A stretch of 64,000 bases of DNA from positions 1,178,001-1,242,000 of the forward strand of contig NZ_CP017114.1 of assembly GCF_001720485.1 (NCBI RefSeq). The letters are read 5' to 3'. The position numbers and the translations under genes are program-made. This DNA is from Cobetia marina. GTDB taxonomy: Bacteria; Pseudomonadota; Gammaproteobacteria; Pseudomonadales; Halomonadaceae. The notes under the pieces were generated by a model that had not been told where the DNA came from, ran no database searches, and saw only the letters and a list, made by a program, of their open reading frames with translations. This document shows, piece by piece, positions 53,847 through 64,000 of the stretch (its first letter is position 1; each line of letters starts with the position of its first letter).

Positions 53847-54985
53847 GCGCGGGTCTCGCGAGGTCAGAAAAGCTGGCCGCGATTGCCATTCGTCAGGTCG
53901 AGAAGAGCACCGGTGCCAGTCGCAACGCCTTCGAGCAGGCGGACGCCCTGACCGCGCTGGGGTATCGCGTGGTGATTCTCGCCGAACGTGGCAAGCCTGA
54001 GCTGGCGCGGGAGCATGGCGCGGAGCTGGTGCGTCTGTGGCGCTGGCCGTTCAAGGGGGCCTATCGGCGCTTCTGGTTCAATCGTCGGGTTCAGGCATGG
54101 GCCCGTCGCCACACGCCGGACCTGCTGGTCAGCCATGGGGATTGCGAGAGCCTGGATACCGTCTATCTGCACAACTGCGTGCATCTGGCGTCACAGTGCA
54201 TCCATGGCCGTGATCTGCCTGAGAATCATGAAGTGGCCGCGATCCATGATCACGTGCTCAACGGTGGCAAGTTCCGTCAGGTGGCGGTCAATTCGCGCAT
54301 GATGGGCGATGATCTCGTCGAGCGCTACGCGATCTCGCCGGACAAGATCGAGATCAGCTACCCGGGCTATGACCCGGTGCAGTTCACGCCCGAGCGTGCA
54401 CGTGCCGGCCGTGAAGCCCAGCGTGAGGCGCTTGGCGTCAGTGGGGAAGAGCAGTTGATCGGGCTGGTGACCTCAGGGAACTTCACCAAGCGCAATGTGG
54501 CCGGATTCGTCGCCATGGCCGCGCTGATGGAGCAGGCCAGCCCCGGACGCTATCGCTTTCTGGTGGTGGGCAAGGATGATGCCGCGCCCTACCAGCAGCA
54601 GGCACAGGTGGCCGGTGTGGCTGAGCGCATGATCTGGCGTTCGACCATCGCCGAGGTCGAAACGCTCTATGGCGCGCTGGACCTGTTCGTTCTGCCGGCA
54701 CATATCGAGGAATTCGGACGTGTCGCGCTGGAAGCCATGGCCTGTGGTACCCCGGTATTGCTCAACGCGCGTGTCGGCTCGGCCGAGTTGCTCGACGATC
54801 ACCCCTCGCTGGTGATGGCCGCGCAATCCAGCCCGATGCAGTGGGCCGAGCGCTGTACCCATCTGCTGGAGAGCGACTCCGATGCGCTGAGCAGAACCCT
54901 GGCCGCACTTGCCACGGGCTACTCCCATCAGGCCCAGAACCTCAAGCTCAAGGCCAGTTTCGAGACATTGATGGCGGGGCGCTGA
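53843..54985 (+). CDS. GT4-type glycosyltransferase
   Basis: The 380-residue protein has a GT-B fold. The N-terminal domain contains [39 protein letters not shown], the acceptor side. The C-terminal domain has [25 protein letters not shown] (nucleotide-sugar loop) and the GT4 signature [43 protein letters not shown], with the EFG-x4-EAMACG motif. It starts at GTG 53843, overlapping the ugd stop by four bases with CGGAGG upstream; longer frames would lie inside ugd. It probably transfers a sugar onto LPS core or another envelope glycan. The donor is not known, although a UDP-glucuronate source is adjacent. Confidence 0.9.
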   Translation: MSAGLARSEKLAAIAIRQVEKSTGASRNAFEQADALTALGYRVVILAERGKPELAREHGAELVRLWRWPFKGAYRRFWFNRRVQAWARRHTPDLLVSHGDCESLDTVYLHNCVHLASQCIHGRDLPENHEVAAIHDHVLNGGKFRQVAVNSRMMGDDLVERYAISPDKIEISYPGYDPVQFTPERARAGREAQREALGVSGEEQLIGLVTSGNFTKRNVAGFVAMAALMEQASPGRYRFLVVGKDDAAPYQQQAQVAGVAERMIWRSTIAEVETLYGALDLFVLPAHIEEFGRVALEAMACGTPVLLNARVGSAELLDDHPSLVMAAQSSPMQWAERCTHLLESDSDALSRTLAALATGYSHQAQNLKLKASFETLMAGR

Positions 54986-55005
54986 GCGAATTACCTGCTG
55001 ATCAG

Positions 55006-55041
55006 AAAGCCCTGTATCCCGCTGGATACGGGGCTTTTTTT
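55006..55041 (+). terminator. Intrinsic terminator after the glycosyltransferase
   Basis: A 14-bp stem with one wobble (AAAGCCCTGTATCC with its partner) and a 4-base loop is followed by a run of T. It ends the cysQ-ugd operon. Confidence 0.9.
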
Positions 55042-55140
55042 CTGTCAGGCATCGCGCGGGGGCCCCTGGGGCATCGCGCCGCCTTGGGTGTCCCGTCCGC
55101 AGTCCCTATACTCGTCACTTGATTTCGGCAGGAGAATCGC

Positions 55141-55653
55141 ATGTCCCTGAGTACCAGCATCATTCTGATCGTCATTGCACTCATCATCATCGCCGGTCTG
55201 ACGGCCTATGCGCTCAAGTTGCGCCGTGAGGTGAGGAAGCGCGAGGCGTTGCGTGCAGAGGAGTTGACGCGTGCACGCGCCAATTGCCTGGAGAGTCTTG
55301 AAGCGATTGCCCGTGCCATGCAGGCCGGCCAGGTGGACCTCGTGGAAGGGGGGCTGCGCTGCAAGGTGTTGATCGAGATACTGGATACCTCGCTGGCAGA
55401 GGATGACGTCCTGGGGGCCTTTGGCACCCTGCACGGGCGAGTGTCCCACCTGCATACCCACTCGGCACGAAAGGCACTGAGCCCGCGTGAGCGGCTGGCA
55501 GAGGACAAGGAGCGCATCGCCGTCGAGGAAGAGATGGCCAAGCCTCTTCAGCAGGCAGCGCAATGCGTGCTGGAAAGCATGCCGGTGTGGTATCGCGAGT
55601 ACCTGGGACGTGAACGGCCCGTGGCACCGACGGATCTGGGTCAGGCGCTATAG
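55141..55653 (+). CDS. DUF2489-family protein with one N-terminal membrane anchor
   Basis: The 170-residue protein starts with a hydrophobic anchor (residues 5-25, TSIILIVIALIIIAGLTAYAL) followed by a basic patch KLRREVRKREALRAEELTRARANCLESLEAIARAMQAGQVDLVEGGLRCKVLIEIL. That pattern and the C-terminal AAQCVLESMPVWYREYL match the DUF2489 family of gammaproteobacteria. The soluble part is predicted to be mostly helical and cytoplasmic. The function is unknown. AGGAGAATC precedes the ATG. Confidence 0.85.
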   Translation: MSLSTSIILIVIALIIIAGLTAYALKLRREVRKREALRAEELTRARANCLESLEAIARAMQAGQVDLVEGGLRCKVLIEILDTSLAEDDVLGAFGTLHGRVSHLHTHSARKALSPRERLAEDKERIAVEEEMAKPLQQAAQCVLESMPVWYREYLGRERPVAPTDLGQAL

Positions 55654-55764
55654 CGGCATCGGGTGCTGCGCACGGGCGGGGAGAGCATTTGCTTCGGACC
55701 CGCGGGTCACGAGCCGCAGGGCATCGTGTGAATTCGGGTGGTATCAGGCCATTGAGAGGCTGGC

Positions 55765-56919
55765 ATGAACAATACGCTCCCGCTGCTGGGAACTGAACTG
55801 ATCGAGCTGCGTCATGCGCTGCATCGGGCACCGGAGCTGTCCGGGCAGGAGGAAGCTACCTCGGCCCTGATCGCCGGCTGGATGGAAGAGGCAGGCGCCG
55901 AGGTGGTCACGGGATTGGGGGGGCATGGTCTGGCGGCCATCTTCCGCGGCGCCGCGCCCGGCCCGCGGGTCATGTTGCGCTGTGAGCTCGATGCGTTGCC
56001 CATCGATGAGGTGCCACGGGGAGACTGGTCATCCTGTCACCAGCATGTCGGCCATCTCTGTGGTCACGATGGGCACATGACGTGGCTGCTGGGAGTGGCG
56101 CAGCGCCTGGCCAGGCGCCCGGTAGCCAGGGGCGAGGTGGTATTGCTGTTCCAGCCCGCCGAGGAGACGGGAGAGGGTGCGCGTGCGGTGGTACGCACCA
56201 AGGCCTTCGAGACCATCAAGCCGGATTTCCTCTATGCCTGCCACAATCTGCCGGGGCGGCCGCTGGGAGAGGTCAGCGTCCGTGATGACGCCTTCACCTG
56301 TGCCTCGCGGGGCATGATCGTGCGGCTTTCCGGACTGTGCGCCCACGCAGCCCATCCCGAGAATGGGCGCAGTCCCGCCATGGCCATGTGTCGCATCATG
56401 CAGGGACTCTCTCGTCTGCCGCTGCAGTTCGCGGACGAGACGGGGCTTGCCATGGTCACTCTGGTGCACGCGCGGCTGGGGGAGGTCGCCTTCGGCACCG
56501 CGCCGGGGGATGCCGAGGTGATGGCGACCCTGCGCACGGAAAGCAACGACATGATGAAGGCCCTCGCCGAGGCGGCGGTCTCATTGGCCCGCAGTGAGGC
56601 GGAAGAGGACCATCTCGGCATCGAGGTGGACTGGTGCGATGCCTTTGAGGCGACCTGGAATTCAGCTGAGGCGAACGCGGTGATTCGTCGCGTGGCGGCG
56701 CAGGTGGGGCAGCCCTGTCATGAGCTGGATCAGGCACATCGCTGGTCGGAAGATTTCGGAGTGCTGGGGCGAGAATGCCATGCCGCCATGTTCACGCTGG
56801 GGGCCGGTGAAGCGCTCCCGGGACTCCATCATCCCCGCTATGATTTCCCGGATGACCTGATCATGCCGGGTGTCGCGCTCTTCGAGGGACTGGTGCGTCA
56901 CCACCTGAACGGTGCATGA
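55765..56919 (+). CDS. M20-family amidohydrolase (hippurate/IAA-amino acid hydrolase type)
   Basis: The 384-residue protein belongs to the M20D aminoacylase/carboxypeptidase family, which cleaves N-acyl or N-aryl amino acids. Metal-site motifs are ELIELRHALHRAPELSGQEEAT, VMLRCELDALPIDEV, HVGHLCGHDGHMTWLLG (Cys-Gly-His-Asp-Gly-His), LFQPAEETGEGARAV (Glu-Glu pair), and HNLPGRPLGEVSVR. The second metal-site histidine is in LPGLHHPRYDFPDDLI. The ELDALP segment is usually DIDALP. The physiological substrate is unknown and the neighbours give no clue. Confidence 0.9.
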   Translation: MNNTLPLLGTELIELRHALHRAPELSGQEEATSALIAGWMEEAGAEVVTGLGGHGLAAIFRGAAPGPRVMLRCELDALPIDEVPRGDWSSCHQHVGHLCGHDGHMTWLLGVAQRLARRPVARGEVVLLFQPAEETGEGARAVVRTKAFETIKPDFLYACHNLPGRPLGEVSVRDDAFTCASRGMIVRLSGLCAHAAHPENGRSPAMAMCRIMQGLSRLPLQFADETGLAMVTLVHARLGEVAFGTAPGDAEVMATLRTESNDMMKALAEAAVSLARSEAEEDHLGIEVDWCDAFEATWNSAEANAVIRRVAAQVGQPCHELDQAHRWSEDFGVLGRECHAAMFTLGAGEALPGLHHPRYDFPDDLIMPGVALFEGLVRHHLNGA

Positions 56920-57197
56920 ATCGTGACTTTTACAGCGTCTCTTAAATGATACAGGTAGTGTCAAAGTTTTTCGACGTTGCAAAAAACACTGTTTTCCTTC
57001 AACGTATGCATGAGGATCGGTACCGTTTTCAAGGGAAACAGACCCGATCAGAGCTGGAAGGACGCACTCAGATGTGCTTTCTTCTAAAGGGATGAGGTAT
57101 ATAAAATTCCTTTCACCGTAACGAGTTCGGCTCTTATACTCGGAGCCGCTGCGTAACACCCCGTTACAAATAGCGCTGTGTAAAGAAGGAGTCTTAC
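56920..57197. promoter_or_regulatory. Upstream region of the ompA-like gene with a possible promoter
   Basis: AT-rich for this genome. TTCACC (57112-57117 region) and TATACT (57135-57140 region), about 17 bases apart, could form the promoter, leaving a leader of about 55 bases. The ribosome binding site AAGGAG is strong. Confidence 0.45.
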
Positions 57198-58073
57198 ATG
57201 AAAAGATCTACGACTGGCCTGGTTCTGGGGTCTGCATTGGTTGTTGGCCTGTCTGGCTGTGCAAGCTCTGCTTCCCAGTCCTCATCCGCTGAGAAGCCGT
57301 GGTACAGCCAGCCGTTCGTCTGCGGTCTGGCCGGTGGCCTGATCGGTGGGGGGATTGGTTACGGCGTCTCTGGCGACAGCGACGAAGACACCGGCGCTTC
57401 TCTGGGTGCCGTGGGCGGCGCGACTGCCGGTGCACTGCTGTGTGCTGACGACGCTCCGAAGTCCATGGACGACGACGGCGATGGCGTGCCGAACGATCGT
57501 GACGAATGCCCGGGTACTCCGGCAGGCGTCGCAGTCGATGCGAAAGGCTGCCCGCTGGACACCGACGGTGACGGCGTTGCTGACTACAAGGACCAGTGCC
57601 CGGGTACCCCGGCCGGCGTCACTGTTGACGCGAAAGGCTGCCCGCTGGATTCCGATGGTGACGGCGTGCCGGACTACCAGGACCAGTGCCCGAACACTCC
57701 GGCAGGTGCCAAGGTCAACGCCCTGGGCTGTGTCGCTGACCTCGTGCTGCGCGACGTGAACTTCGAGTTCGACTCCGCCAAGCTGACCTCCGGCGCTGAG
57801 CAAGTGCTGAACGGTGTGGCTGCCAAGCTGGTGTCCAACGAGAACGTTCGTGTCCGTATCGAAGGTCACACTGATTCCGTGGGTTCTGACTCCTACAACA
57901 AGCAGCTCTCCCAGAAGCGTGCTGACTCCGTCAAGGCGTATCTGGCCTCTGAAGGTGTCGGTTCCAACCGCATGGAAACCATGGGTTACGGTGAAGAGCA
58001 GCCGGTTGCCAGCAACGACACCGCTGCAGGTCGTGCTGAAAACCGTCGCGTCGAGCTTGCTGAAGTCAAGTAA
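57198..58073 (+). CDS. OmpA/Pal-family outer membrane lipoprotein with thrombospondin type 3 repeats
   Basis: The 291-residue product has a lipoprotein signal peptide ending in the lipobox GLSGC (Cys21). A glycine-zipper segment (GLAGGLIGGGIGYGVSG and GAVGGATAGALL, about residues 44-82) follows. Three Asp-rich calcium-binding type 3 repeats come next (DDDGDGVPNDRDECPGTPAGV, then DTDGDGVADYKDQCPGTPAGV and DSDGDGVPDYQDQCPNTPAGA, about residues 91-170). A C-terminal OmpA peptidoglycan-binding domain (VNFEFDSAKLTSGAEQVLNGVA, IEGHTDSVGSDSYNKQLSQKRADSVKAYL, GYGEEQPVASNDTAAGRAENRRVEL) ends the protein. It links outer membrane to peptidoglycan. The codon use and strong AAGGAG suggest high expression. 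A terminator follows. Confidence 0.93.
   Translation: MKRSTTGLVLGSALVVGLSGCASSASQSSSAEKPWYSQPFVCGLAGGLIGGGIGYGVSGDSDEDTGASLGAVGGATAGALLCADDAPKSMDDDGDGVPNDRDECPGTPAGVAVDAKGCPLDTDGDGVADYKDQCPGTPAGVTVDAKGCPLDSDGDGVPDYQDQCPNTPAGAKVNALGCVADLVLRDVNFEFDSAKLTSGAEQVLNGVAAKLVSNENVRVRIEGHTDSVGSDSYNKQLSQKRADSVKAYLASEGVGSNRMETMGYGEEQPVASNDTAAGRAENRRVELAEVK
57470..57721 (+). repeat. Internal coding repeats: three calcium-binding type 3 units
   Basis: A unit of about 81 bases (27 residues, core DxDGDGVxDxxDxCPxTPAG) repeats three times inside the OmpA-like gene. The repeats are partly identical at DNA level (for example GAAAGGCTGCCCGCTGGA occurs twice), so recombination could change copy number. Confidence 0.75.
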
Positions 58074-58417
58074 GCCCATCGCGGTAAGCTGAATCAGACG
58101 GGGCGCCTTCGGGCGCCCCGTCTGCGTTTCCCCTTCATGATCATGTACCTGCTCATGAGTGTGTCTTTACGCTATTTGAGTGGGCTGCTAAGGTCTTGTC
58201 TCGATCATGGGCCATCGGTCCGTGCGTCCGTGATGTGTGGCCGGCGCGTCAGCGCTCTGCGCCATCACGGCAGCTTCCCCTGGCATCGTAGGCCGGGGAC
58301 GGCAACCGTTCCGTCCATGATCCGTACCACCCCATCGAGCCGACGCCCCGGGCGCTCGGCTAAATTCGCTTCACGTGACCCTTGGTAAGGGCCACCACTG
58401 AATGCAAGGATTCCTTC
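58074..58417. other. Intergenic region before thrS
   Basis: No gene is seen. It holds the OmpA terminator hairpin and the thrS leader. No T-box (not expected in this group) and no convincing threonyl-tRNA-like operator could be recognised by eye. Confidence 0.5.
58095..58124 (+). terminator. Hairpin terminator after the OmpA-like gene
   Basis: CAGACGGGGCGCC and its complement form a perfect 13-bp stem closed by a TTCG tetraloop, 21 bases after the stop. The T tract is weak (GCGTTTCCCC). Confidence 0.8.
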
Positions 58418-60316
58418 ATGCCTATCGTTACCCTGCCTGACGGCAGCCAGCGTACCTTCGATACTCCGATTTCCGTGATGCAGCTGGCCGAATCCATCGG
58501 TCCCGGCCTTGCCAAGGCGTGTGTCGCCGGCAAGATCAACGGCGTCGAAGTCGATGCCGCCGACATGATCACCGAAGATGCTGACGTCGCCATTCTCACG
58601 GCCCGTGATGCCGAAGGCCTGGACGTGATCCGTCACTCCTGCGCCCACTTGATTGGTCATGCCGTCAAGCAGCTCTATCCGGATGCCAAGATGGCCATCG
58701 GTCCGGTCATCGATGACGGTTTCTATTACGACATCGATTTCGGTCGCTCCGTGACGCCGGAAGACCTCGAGTCCATCGAGAAGCGCATGAAGCAGCTGAT
58801 CGACAGCGAGTACGACGTGGTCCGCGAGTACGTCTCGCGTGACGAGGCCATGGCCGCTTTCGAGAAGCGTGAAGAGCCGTACAAGCAGGAAATCATCGAA
58901 GGCATCGGTGAGGGCGATACCATCCGCCTGTATCACCATGAAGAATACACCGACATGTGCCGTGGCCCGCACGTGCCGAACACGCGTCACCTGAAGCACT
59001 TCCAGCTGCTCAAGCTGGCAGGTGCCTACTGGCGTGGTGATTCCACCAAGCCGATGCTGACGCGTATCTATGGCACCGCCTGGCCGGACAAGAAGCAGCT
59101 CAAGGCCTACCTCAAGCGTCTCGAGGAAGCCGAGAAGCGCGACCACCGCAAGCTGGCCAAGAAGCTGGATCTCTTCCACATGCAGGAAGAGGCACCGGGC
59201 ATGGTGTTCTGGCACCCGAATGGCTGGACCATGTATCAGGTGCTCGAGCAGTACATGCGCCGCATCCAGCGAGCCAACGGCTATCAGGAGATCAAGACGC
59301 CTCAGGTCGTCGATCTTTCGCTCTGGAAGAAGTCCGGGCACTGGGGTCATTACAACGAGCTGATGTTCACCACCGAGTCCGAGAAGCGTGAGTACGCTGT
59401 CAAGCCGATGAACTGCCCGTGCCACGTCCAGGTCTTCAATCAGGGGCTCAAGAGCTACCGCGACCTGCCGCTGCGTCTGGCCGAGTTCGGCTCCTGTCAT
59501 CGCAACGAGCCTTCAGGCTCTCTGCACGGCCTGATGCGTGTGCGTGGTTTCACTCAGGACGATGCTCACATCTTCTGTACCGATGATCAGGTGCAGTCCG
59601 AGGCGGAAGACTTCATCCGACTGACGCTGGAAGTCTATCGTCAGTTCGGCTTCGAGGATGTCGAGCTCAAGCTCTCGACACGCCCCGAGTCGTTCATCGG
59701 TGAGCCGGAAGCCTGGGACAAGGCCGAGGCTGGCCTGCAGGCGGCACTGGATGCGACCGGCCTGCCGTGGGAGCTTCAGCCGGGCGAAGGCGCCTTCTAT
59801 GGACCAAAGATTGAATTCTCCCTGCGAGATTGCCTGAATCGTGTCTGGCAATGTGGTACGCTACAGCTCGACTTCAATCTGCCTGAGCGTCTCAGTGCCC
59901 AGTTCGTCGATGAAAGCGGTGAGCGTCGCACTCCGGTCATGTTGCACCGTGCGATTCTCGGCTCCTTCGAGCGCTTCCTCGGCATACTGATCGAGCACCA
60001 CGCTGGCGCGATGCCTTTCTGGCTCGCCCCGGAGCAGATTGTCGTGATGAACATCACGGATTCCCAGGCAGAATATGCCAAGGATCTGGTCTCTCGCCTC
60101 GAGAAACATGACATCCGTGTCAAAGCAGACTTGAGGAACGAGAAGATCGGCTTTAAAATCCGTGAGCATACTCTGCAGAAGGTTCCTTACCTCATCGTCG
60201 TCGGCGACAAGGAAGTGGAAGCTGATGCAGTAGCTGTCAGAACCCGTTCCGGTGAAGACCTCGGCACCATGAAAGTTTCAGAATTCATGGAACGCCTGAA
60301 GGAAGAACAGGTCTGA
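58418..60316 (+). CDS. thrS: Threonine--tRNA ligase
   Basis: ThrS charges tRNA-Thr with threonine and edits mischarged serine. The 632-residue protein has an N-terminal TGS domain ([32 protein letters not shown]), the editing domain with [37 protein letters not shown] (zinc-like H-x-C editing motifs), and the class II catalytic core. The core motifs are [18 protein letters not shown], the zinc Cys in [44 protein letters not shown] and [33 protein letters not shown]. The anticodon domain is C-terminal. CAAGGATT precedes the ATG at 58418. It starts the thrS-infC-rpmI-rplT group. Confidence 0.96.
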   Translation: MPIVTLPDGSQRTFDTPISVMQLAESIGPGLAKACVAGKINGVEVDAADMITEDADVAILTARDAEGLDVIRHSCAHLIGHAVKQLYPDAKMAIGPVIDDGFYYDIDFGRSVTPEDLESIEKRMKQLIDSEYDVVREYVSRDEAMAAFEKREEPYKQEIIEGIGEGDTIRLYHHEEYTDMCRGPHVPNTRHLKHFQLLKLAGAYWRGDSTKPMLTRIYGTAWPDKKQLKAYLKRLEEAEKRDHRKLAKKLDLFHMQEEAPGMVFWHPNGWTMYQVLEQYMRRIQRANGYQEIKTPQVVDLSLWKKSGHWGHYNELMFTTESEKREYAVKPMNCPCHVQVFNQGLKSYRDLPLRLAEFGSCHRNEPSGSLHGLMRVRGFTQDDAHIFCTDDQVQSEAEDFIRLTLEVYRQFGFEDVELKLSTRPESFIGEPEAWDKAEAGLQAALDATGLPWELQPGEGAFYGPKIEFSLRDCLNRVWQCGTLQLDFNLPERLSAQFVDESGERRTPVMLHRAILGSFERFLGILIEHHAGAMPFWLAPEQIVVMNITDSQAEYAKDLVSRLEKHDIRVKADLRNEKIGFKIREHTLQKVPYLIVVGDKEVEADAVAVRTRSGEDLGTMKVSEFMERLKEEQV

Positions 60317-60350
60317 CAGTAACGAATTTCAGCCAAACGGAGACGCAACG

Positions 60351-60890
60351 ATCAAGCGGAATAATCAGCGCGGACGCCCCCAGGAAAAGCGGGCTCCCAT
60401 CAATGACCGTATTCGTGCGGACGAAGTCCGCCTCATCGACGCAGATGGAGAGCAGGTCGGCGTAGTGCCGACGAAGGAAGCGCTCACCAAGGCCGAAGAG
60501 GCAGGGCTCGACCTCGTCCAGATTTCCAATGCCGATCCCATCGTCTGCAAGATCATGGATTACGGCAAGTTTCTTTTCGATGAGAAGAAACAGAAGAATC
60601 TTCAGAAGAAGAAGCAGAAGCAAATCCAGGTCAAGGAAGTCAAATTCCGTCCTGGTACCGATGAAGGCGATTATCAGGTCAAGCTGCGTAACCTGACTCG
60701 CTTCATCGAAGGCGGAGACAAGGGCAAGGTTACCTTGCGCTTCCGTGGTCGTGAAATGGCGCATCAGGACATCGGCCGCAAGCTGATGGAACGTATCGCC
60801 GGCGACCTCGGTGAACTCGTGACCGTCGAGTCCTTCCCGAAGATGGAAGGCCGTCAGATGATCATGATTCTCGCGCCGAAAAAGAAGTGA
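60351..60890 (+). CDS. infC: Translation initiation factor IF-3, starting at a rare ATC codon
   Basis: IF-3 binds the 30S subunit and rejects wrong start codons and initiator tRNA. There is no ATG, GTG or TTG in frame at the expected start; ATC at 60351, preceded by CGGAGA at eight bases, gives a 179-residue protein of normal length. Its N domain includes [63 protein letters not shown]; a basic linker and the C domain end in [15 protein letters not shown]. Rare AUU or AUC starts let IF-3 repress its own mRNA, as known in E. coli. It starts 34 bases after thrS. Confidence 0.92.
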   Translation: MKRNNQRGRPQEKRAPINDRIRADEVRLIDADGEQVGVVPTKEALTKAEEAGLDLVQISNADPIVCKIMDYGKFLFDEKKQKNLQKKKQKQIQVKEVKFRPGTDEGDYQVKLRNLTRFIEGGDKGKVTLRFRGREMAHQDIGRKLMERIAGDLGELVTVESFPKMEGRQMIMILAPKKK

Positions 60891-60916
60891 TCCACAGGCA
60901 GTAGAACGGACACATC

Positions 60917-60946
60917 AGGGTCACGCTTGCGGGCGTGGCTCTTTTT
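60917..60946 (+). terminator. Terminator-like hairpin between infC and rpmI
   Basis: AGGGTCACGC (60917-60926) pairs with GCGTGGCTCT (60933-60942) allowing two G-U wobbles, followed by T residues to 60946. It lies between two genes of one operon, so it could lower rpmI-rplT expression or act in L20 autoregulation. Confidence 0.6.
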
Positions 60947-60990
60947 GTCGGCCTTGGATTTTCTCAAGAAACCGAGCGGAGTTAATACTC

Positions 60991-61185
60991 ATGCCGAAGA
61001 TCAAGACTAACCGCGGCGCTGCCAAGCGCTTCAAGAAGACTGCCAACGGCTTCAAGCACAAGCAGTCCTTCCGTAGCCACATCCTGACCAAGAAGTCGAC
61101 CAAGCGTAAGCGTCAGCTGCGTGGCATGAAGCAGGTTCACGCTGCAGACAAGGCGCTGATCCAGCGCATGCTGCCGAACCTGTAA
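60991..61185 (+). CDS. rpmI: Large ribosomal subunit protein bL35
   Basis: The 64-residue basic protein is full length and matches L35: [70 protein letters not shown] precedes the ATG. It lies between infC and rplT. In E. coli L20 represses this gene by binding the rpmI leader; the 100-base leader here contains the terminator-like hairpin. Confidence 0.97.
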   Translation: MPKIKTNRGAAKRFKKTANGFKHKQSFRSHILTKKSTKRKRQLRGMKQVHAADKALIQRMLPNL

Positions 61186-61230
61186 GCCGTCCTTACCTCG
61201 GTCCAACTTTCTTAATATCAGGAGTACGCT

Positions 61231-61584
61231 ATGTCCCGCGTCAAGCGTGGCGTCGTCGCACGTCGCCGTCACAAGAAGATCATGAAGCAGGCCAAGGGTT
61301 ACTACGGAGCGCGTTCACGCGTCTTCCGCGTAGCCAAGCAGGCTGTCATCAAGGCCGGCCAGTACGCTTACCGTGACCGTCGTGTCCGCAAGCGTCAGTT
61401 CCGTGCCCTGTGGATCGCGCGTATCAACGCTGCGGCCCGCATCAATGGCATGTCTTACAGCCGCTTCATCGCTGGCCTGAAGAAGGCCAATATCGAGATC
61501 GACCGCAAGGTCCTCGCCGATATCGCGGTTCACGAAAAAGCTGCCTTTGCTGCCATCGTCGAGAAGGCCAAGGCTGCTCAGTAA
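61231..61584 (+). CDS. rplT: Large ribosomal subunit protein bL20
   Basis: L20 is needed early in 50S assembly and represses the rpmI-rplT mRNA. The 117-residue protein has the basic N-terminal extension ([100 protein letters not shown]) typical of L20. AGGAGTACGCT precedes the ATG. Confidence 0.97.
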   Translation: MSRVKRGVVARRRHKKIMKQAKGYYGARSRVFRVAKQAVIKAGQYAYRDRRVRKRQFRALWIARINAAARINGMSYSRFIAGLKKANIEIDRKVLADIAVHEKAAFAAIVEKAKAAQ

Positions 61585-62962
<1,378 letters not shown>

Positions 62963-63018
62963 GCACTCATTCACGTATCGCGCCGTGAGGGCGTGAACAT
63001 ACGGAACAGGACAGCAAG

Positions 63019-64000
63019 ATGAAATTTTCCGAACAGTGGCTGCGTGAGTGGGTGTCGCCGGAACTGAACACCCAGCAGCTGGCCGATCAGGTCACCATGG
63101 CCGGTCTGGAAGTCGATGGTATCGAGCCCGTCGCCGGTGAGTTCACCGGTGTTGTCGTGGCCGAGGTCAAGGACAAGCAACCGCATCCGGAGGCTGATCG
63201 CCTCAACGTCTGTCAGGTGGATGATGGCAGTGGTGAGCTGGTGCAGGTCGTGTGTGGCGCGCCGAATGTCGCCGCCGGTCAGAAGGTGCTCTTCGCCCAA
63301 GTCGGCGCGAAGCTTCCGGGTGACTTCAAGATTCGCAAGGCCAAGCTGCGCGGTGTCGAATCCCGCGGCATGATCTGCGGTGCCTCCGAGCTGGGGCTGG
63401 AGGCGGAAGCCTCCGACGGCATCATGGTGCTGGCCGCGGATGCGCCGGTGGGCCGTGATGCCCGTGACTTCCTGAACCTCGACGACAGCGCCATCGAGGT
63501 CGATCTGACTCCGAACCGCGGTGACTGCCTGAGCGTCAAGGGCCTGGCACGCGAAGTCGGTGTGCTCAATCGTCTTGCCGTCACGGCACCGAGCATCGAG
63601 CCGGTCGCGGCCCAGATCGACGACACCTTCCCGGTCACCGTCAGTGCGCCGCAGGCCTGCCCGCGCTATCTGGGGCGTGTGGTGCGCGACGTCAATGTCG
63701 CCGCGACCACCCCGCTATGGCTCGAGGAGCGTCTGCGCCGCAGTGGTATCCGCAGCATCGACCCCGTCGTCGACGTCACCAACTACGTGCTGCTGGAGCT
63801 CGGTCAGCCGATGCACGCCTTCGATCTGGCGCGCCTGAACGGTGGCATCGAGGTGCGCATGGCGGCCGCTGAAGAGCCGCTGACGCTGCTCGACGGTCAG
63901 GAAGTCGCGCTACGTGACGACACCCTGGTCATCGCCGACGAGAAGGGCCCGCTGGCCATCGCTGGCGTGATGGGCGGCGAAGGCAGTGGCGTGAACGGCG
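63019..64000 (+). CDS. pheT: Phenylalanine--tRNA ligase beta subunit, 5' part
   Basis: This is the start of the tRNA-binding and editing beta subunit; the window ends inside the gene after about 327 codons of a usual 790 or so. Visible are [12 protein letters not shown], the OB-fold tRNA-binding domain ([41 protein letters not shown]), [39 protein letters not shown], and part of the B3/B4 editing domain with [24 protein letters not shown]. It follows pheS by 56 bases in the usual pheST operon. Confidence 0.95.
   Translation, partial: MKFSEQWLREWVSPELNTQQLADQVTMAGLEVDGIEPVAGEFTGVVVAEVKDKQPHPEADRLNVCQVDDGSGELVQVVCGAPNVAAGQKVLFAQVGAKLPGDFKIRKAKLRGVESRGMICGASELGLEAEASDGIMVLAADAPVGRDARDFLNLDDSAIEVDLTPNRGDCLSVKGLAREVGVLNRLAVTAPSIEPVAAQIDDTFPVTVSAPQACPRYLGRVVRDVNVAATTPLWLEERLRRSGIRSIDPVVDVTNYVLLELGQPMHAFDLARLNGGIEVRMAAAEEPLTLLDGQEVALRDDTLVIADEKGPLAIAGVMGGEGSGVNG

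Overview
The window is a GC-rich chromosomal segment from a gammaproteobacterium. Gene order and protein sequences fit the Halomonadaceae (Halomonas/Cobetia type): tig-clpP-clpX-lon-hupB-ppiD, thrS-infC-rpmI-rplT-pheS-pheT, a TyrR/PhhR-controlled phenylalanine hydroxylase operon and an OmpA lipoprotein with calcium-type repeats. The assignment is inference from family resemblance; no rRNA is present. I found no CRISPR array, insertion sequence, prophage or tRNA. Almost all of the window is ordinary chromosomal backbone with short intergenic regions and many clear intrinsic terminators.

Layout. (1) 82-8927: protein quality control. Trigger factor, ClpP, ClpX, Lon, HU-beta and PpiD lie on one strand; tig and hupB have good sigma70 promoters and lon has a sigma32-like promoter. 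(2) 9000-12837: a LysR regulator divergent from a CurA-type reductase, followed by a YqhD-type aldehyde reductase, probably aldehyde detoxification. (3) 12934-14238: a COG0523 (CobW-like) metallochaperone GTPase behind a probable Zur box. (4) 14268-16895: a YkgJ-like cysteine cluster protein and a queD-queE-queC operon for 7-deazaguanine synthesis whose QueD is a tandem two-domain form. (5) 17312-25540: a GGDEF-degenerate/EAL phosphodiesterase, a LysR gene divergent from a MATE pump, dadA-ridA for D-amino acid catabolism, and a LysR protein carrying an unusual insertion of about 100 residues.

(6) 25658-30160: phhA-phhB-phhC with divergent phhR and a recognisable TyrR box. Together with hppD (40764-41846) these genes convert phenylalanine to tyrosine, 4-hydroxyphenylpyruvate and homogentisate. 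(7) 30393-34728: a MarR regulator with a clear promoter and operator, cyclopropane fatty acid synthase, a small lipoprotein and glutathione-independent formaldehyde dehydrogenase. (8) 34855-40408: a MocR regulator divergent from an EamA exporter, then argE, argP and argO, an arginine/lysine homeostasis group. (9) 42017-46387: an Lrp-type regulator divergent from leuA, then gltS. (10) 46532-48027: an SLC13 anion symporter gene broken by one base in a run of seven C. (11) 48554-54985: envelope polysaccharide genes galE, cysQ, a CptA-like phosphoethanolamine transferase, ugd and a GT4 glycosyltransferase. (12) 55141-58073: a DUF2489 protein, an M20 amidohydrolase and the OmpA-like lipoprotein. 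(13) 58418-64000: the translation operon, with infC starting at ATC and pheT cut by the window edge.

Nothing here looks like a wholly new system. The observations most worth checking are the homopolymer frameshift in the SLC13 gene, the LysR protein with the inserted acidic linker, the 24-bp perfect palindrome between clpP and clpX, the Zur-box/COG0523 pair, the paired inverted repeats before hppD, and the repeated occurrence of short 16-19 bp tandem duplications next to stop codons.
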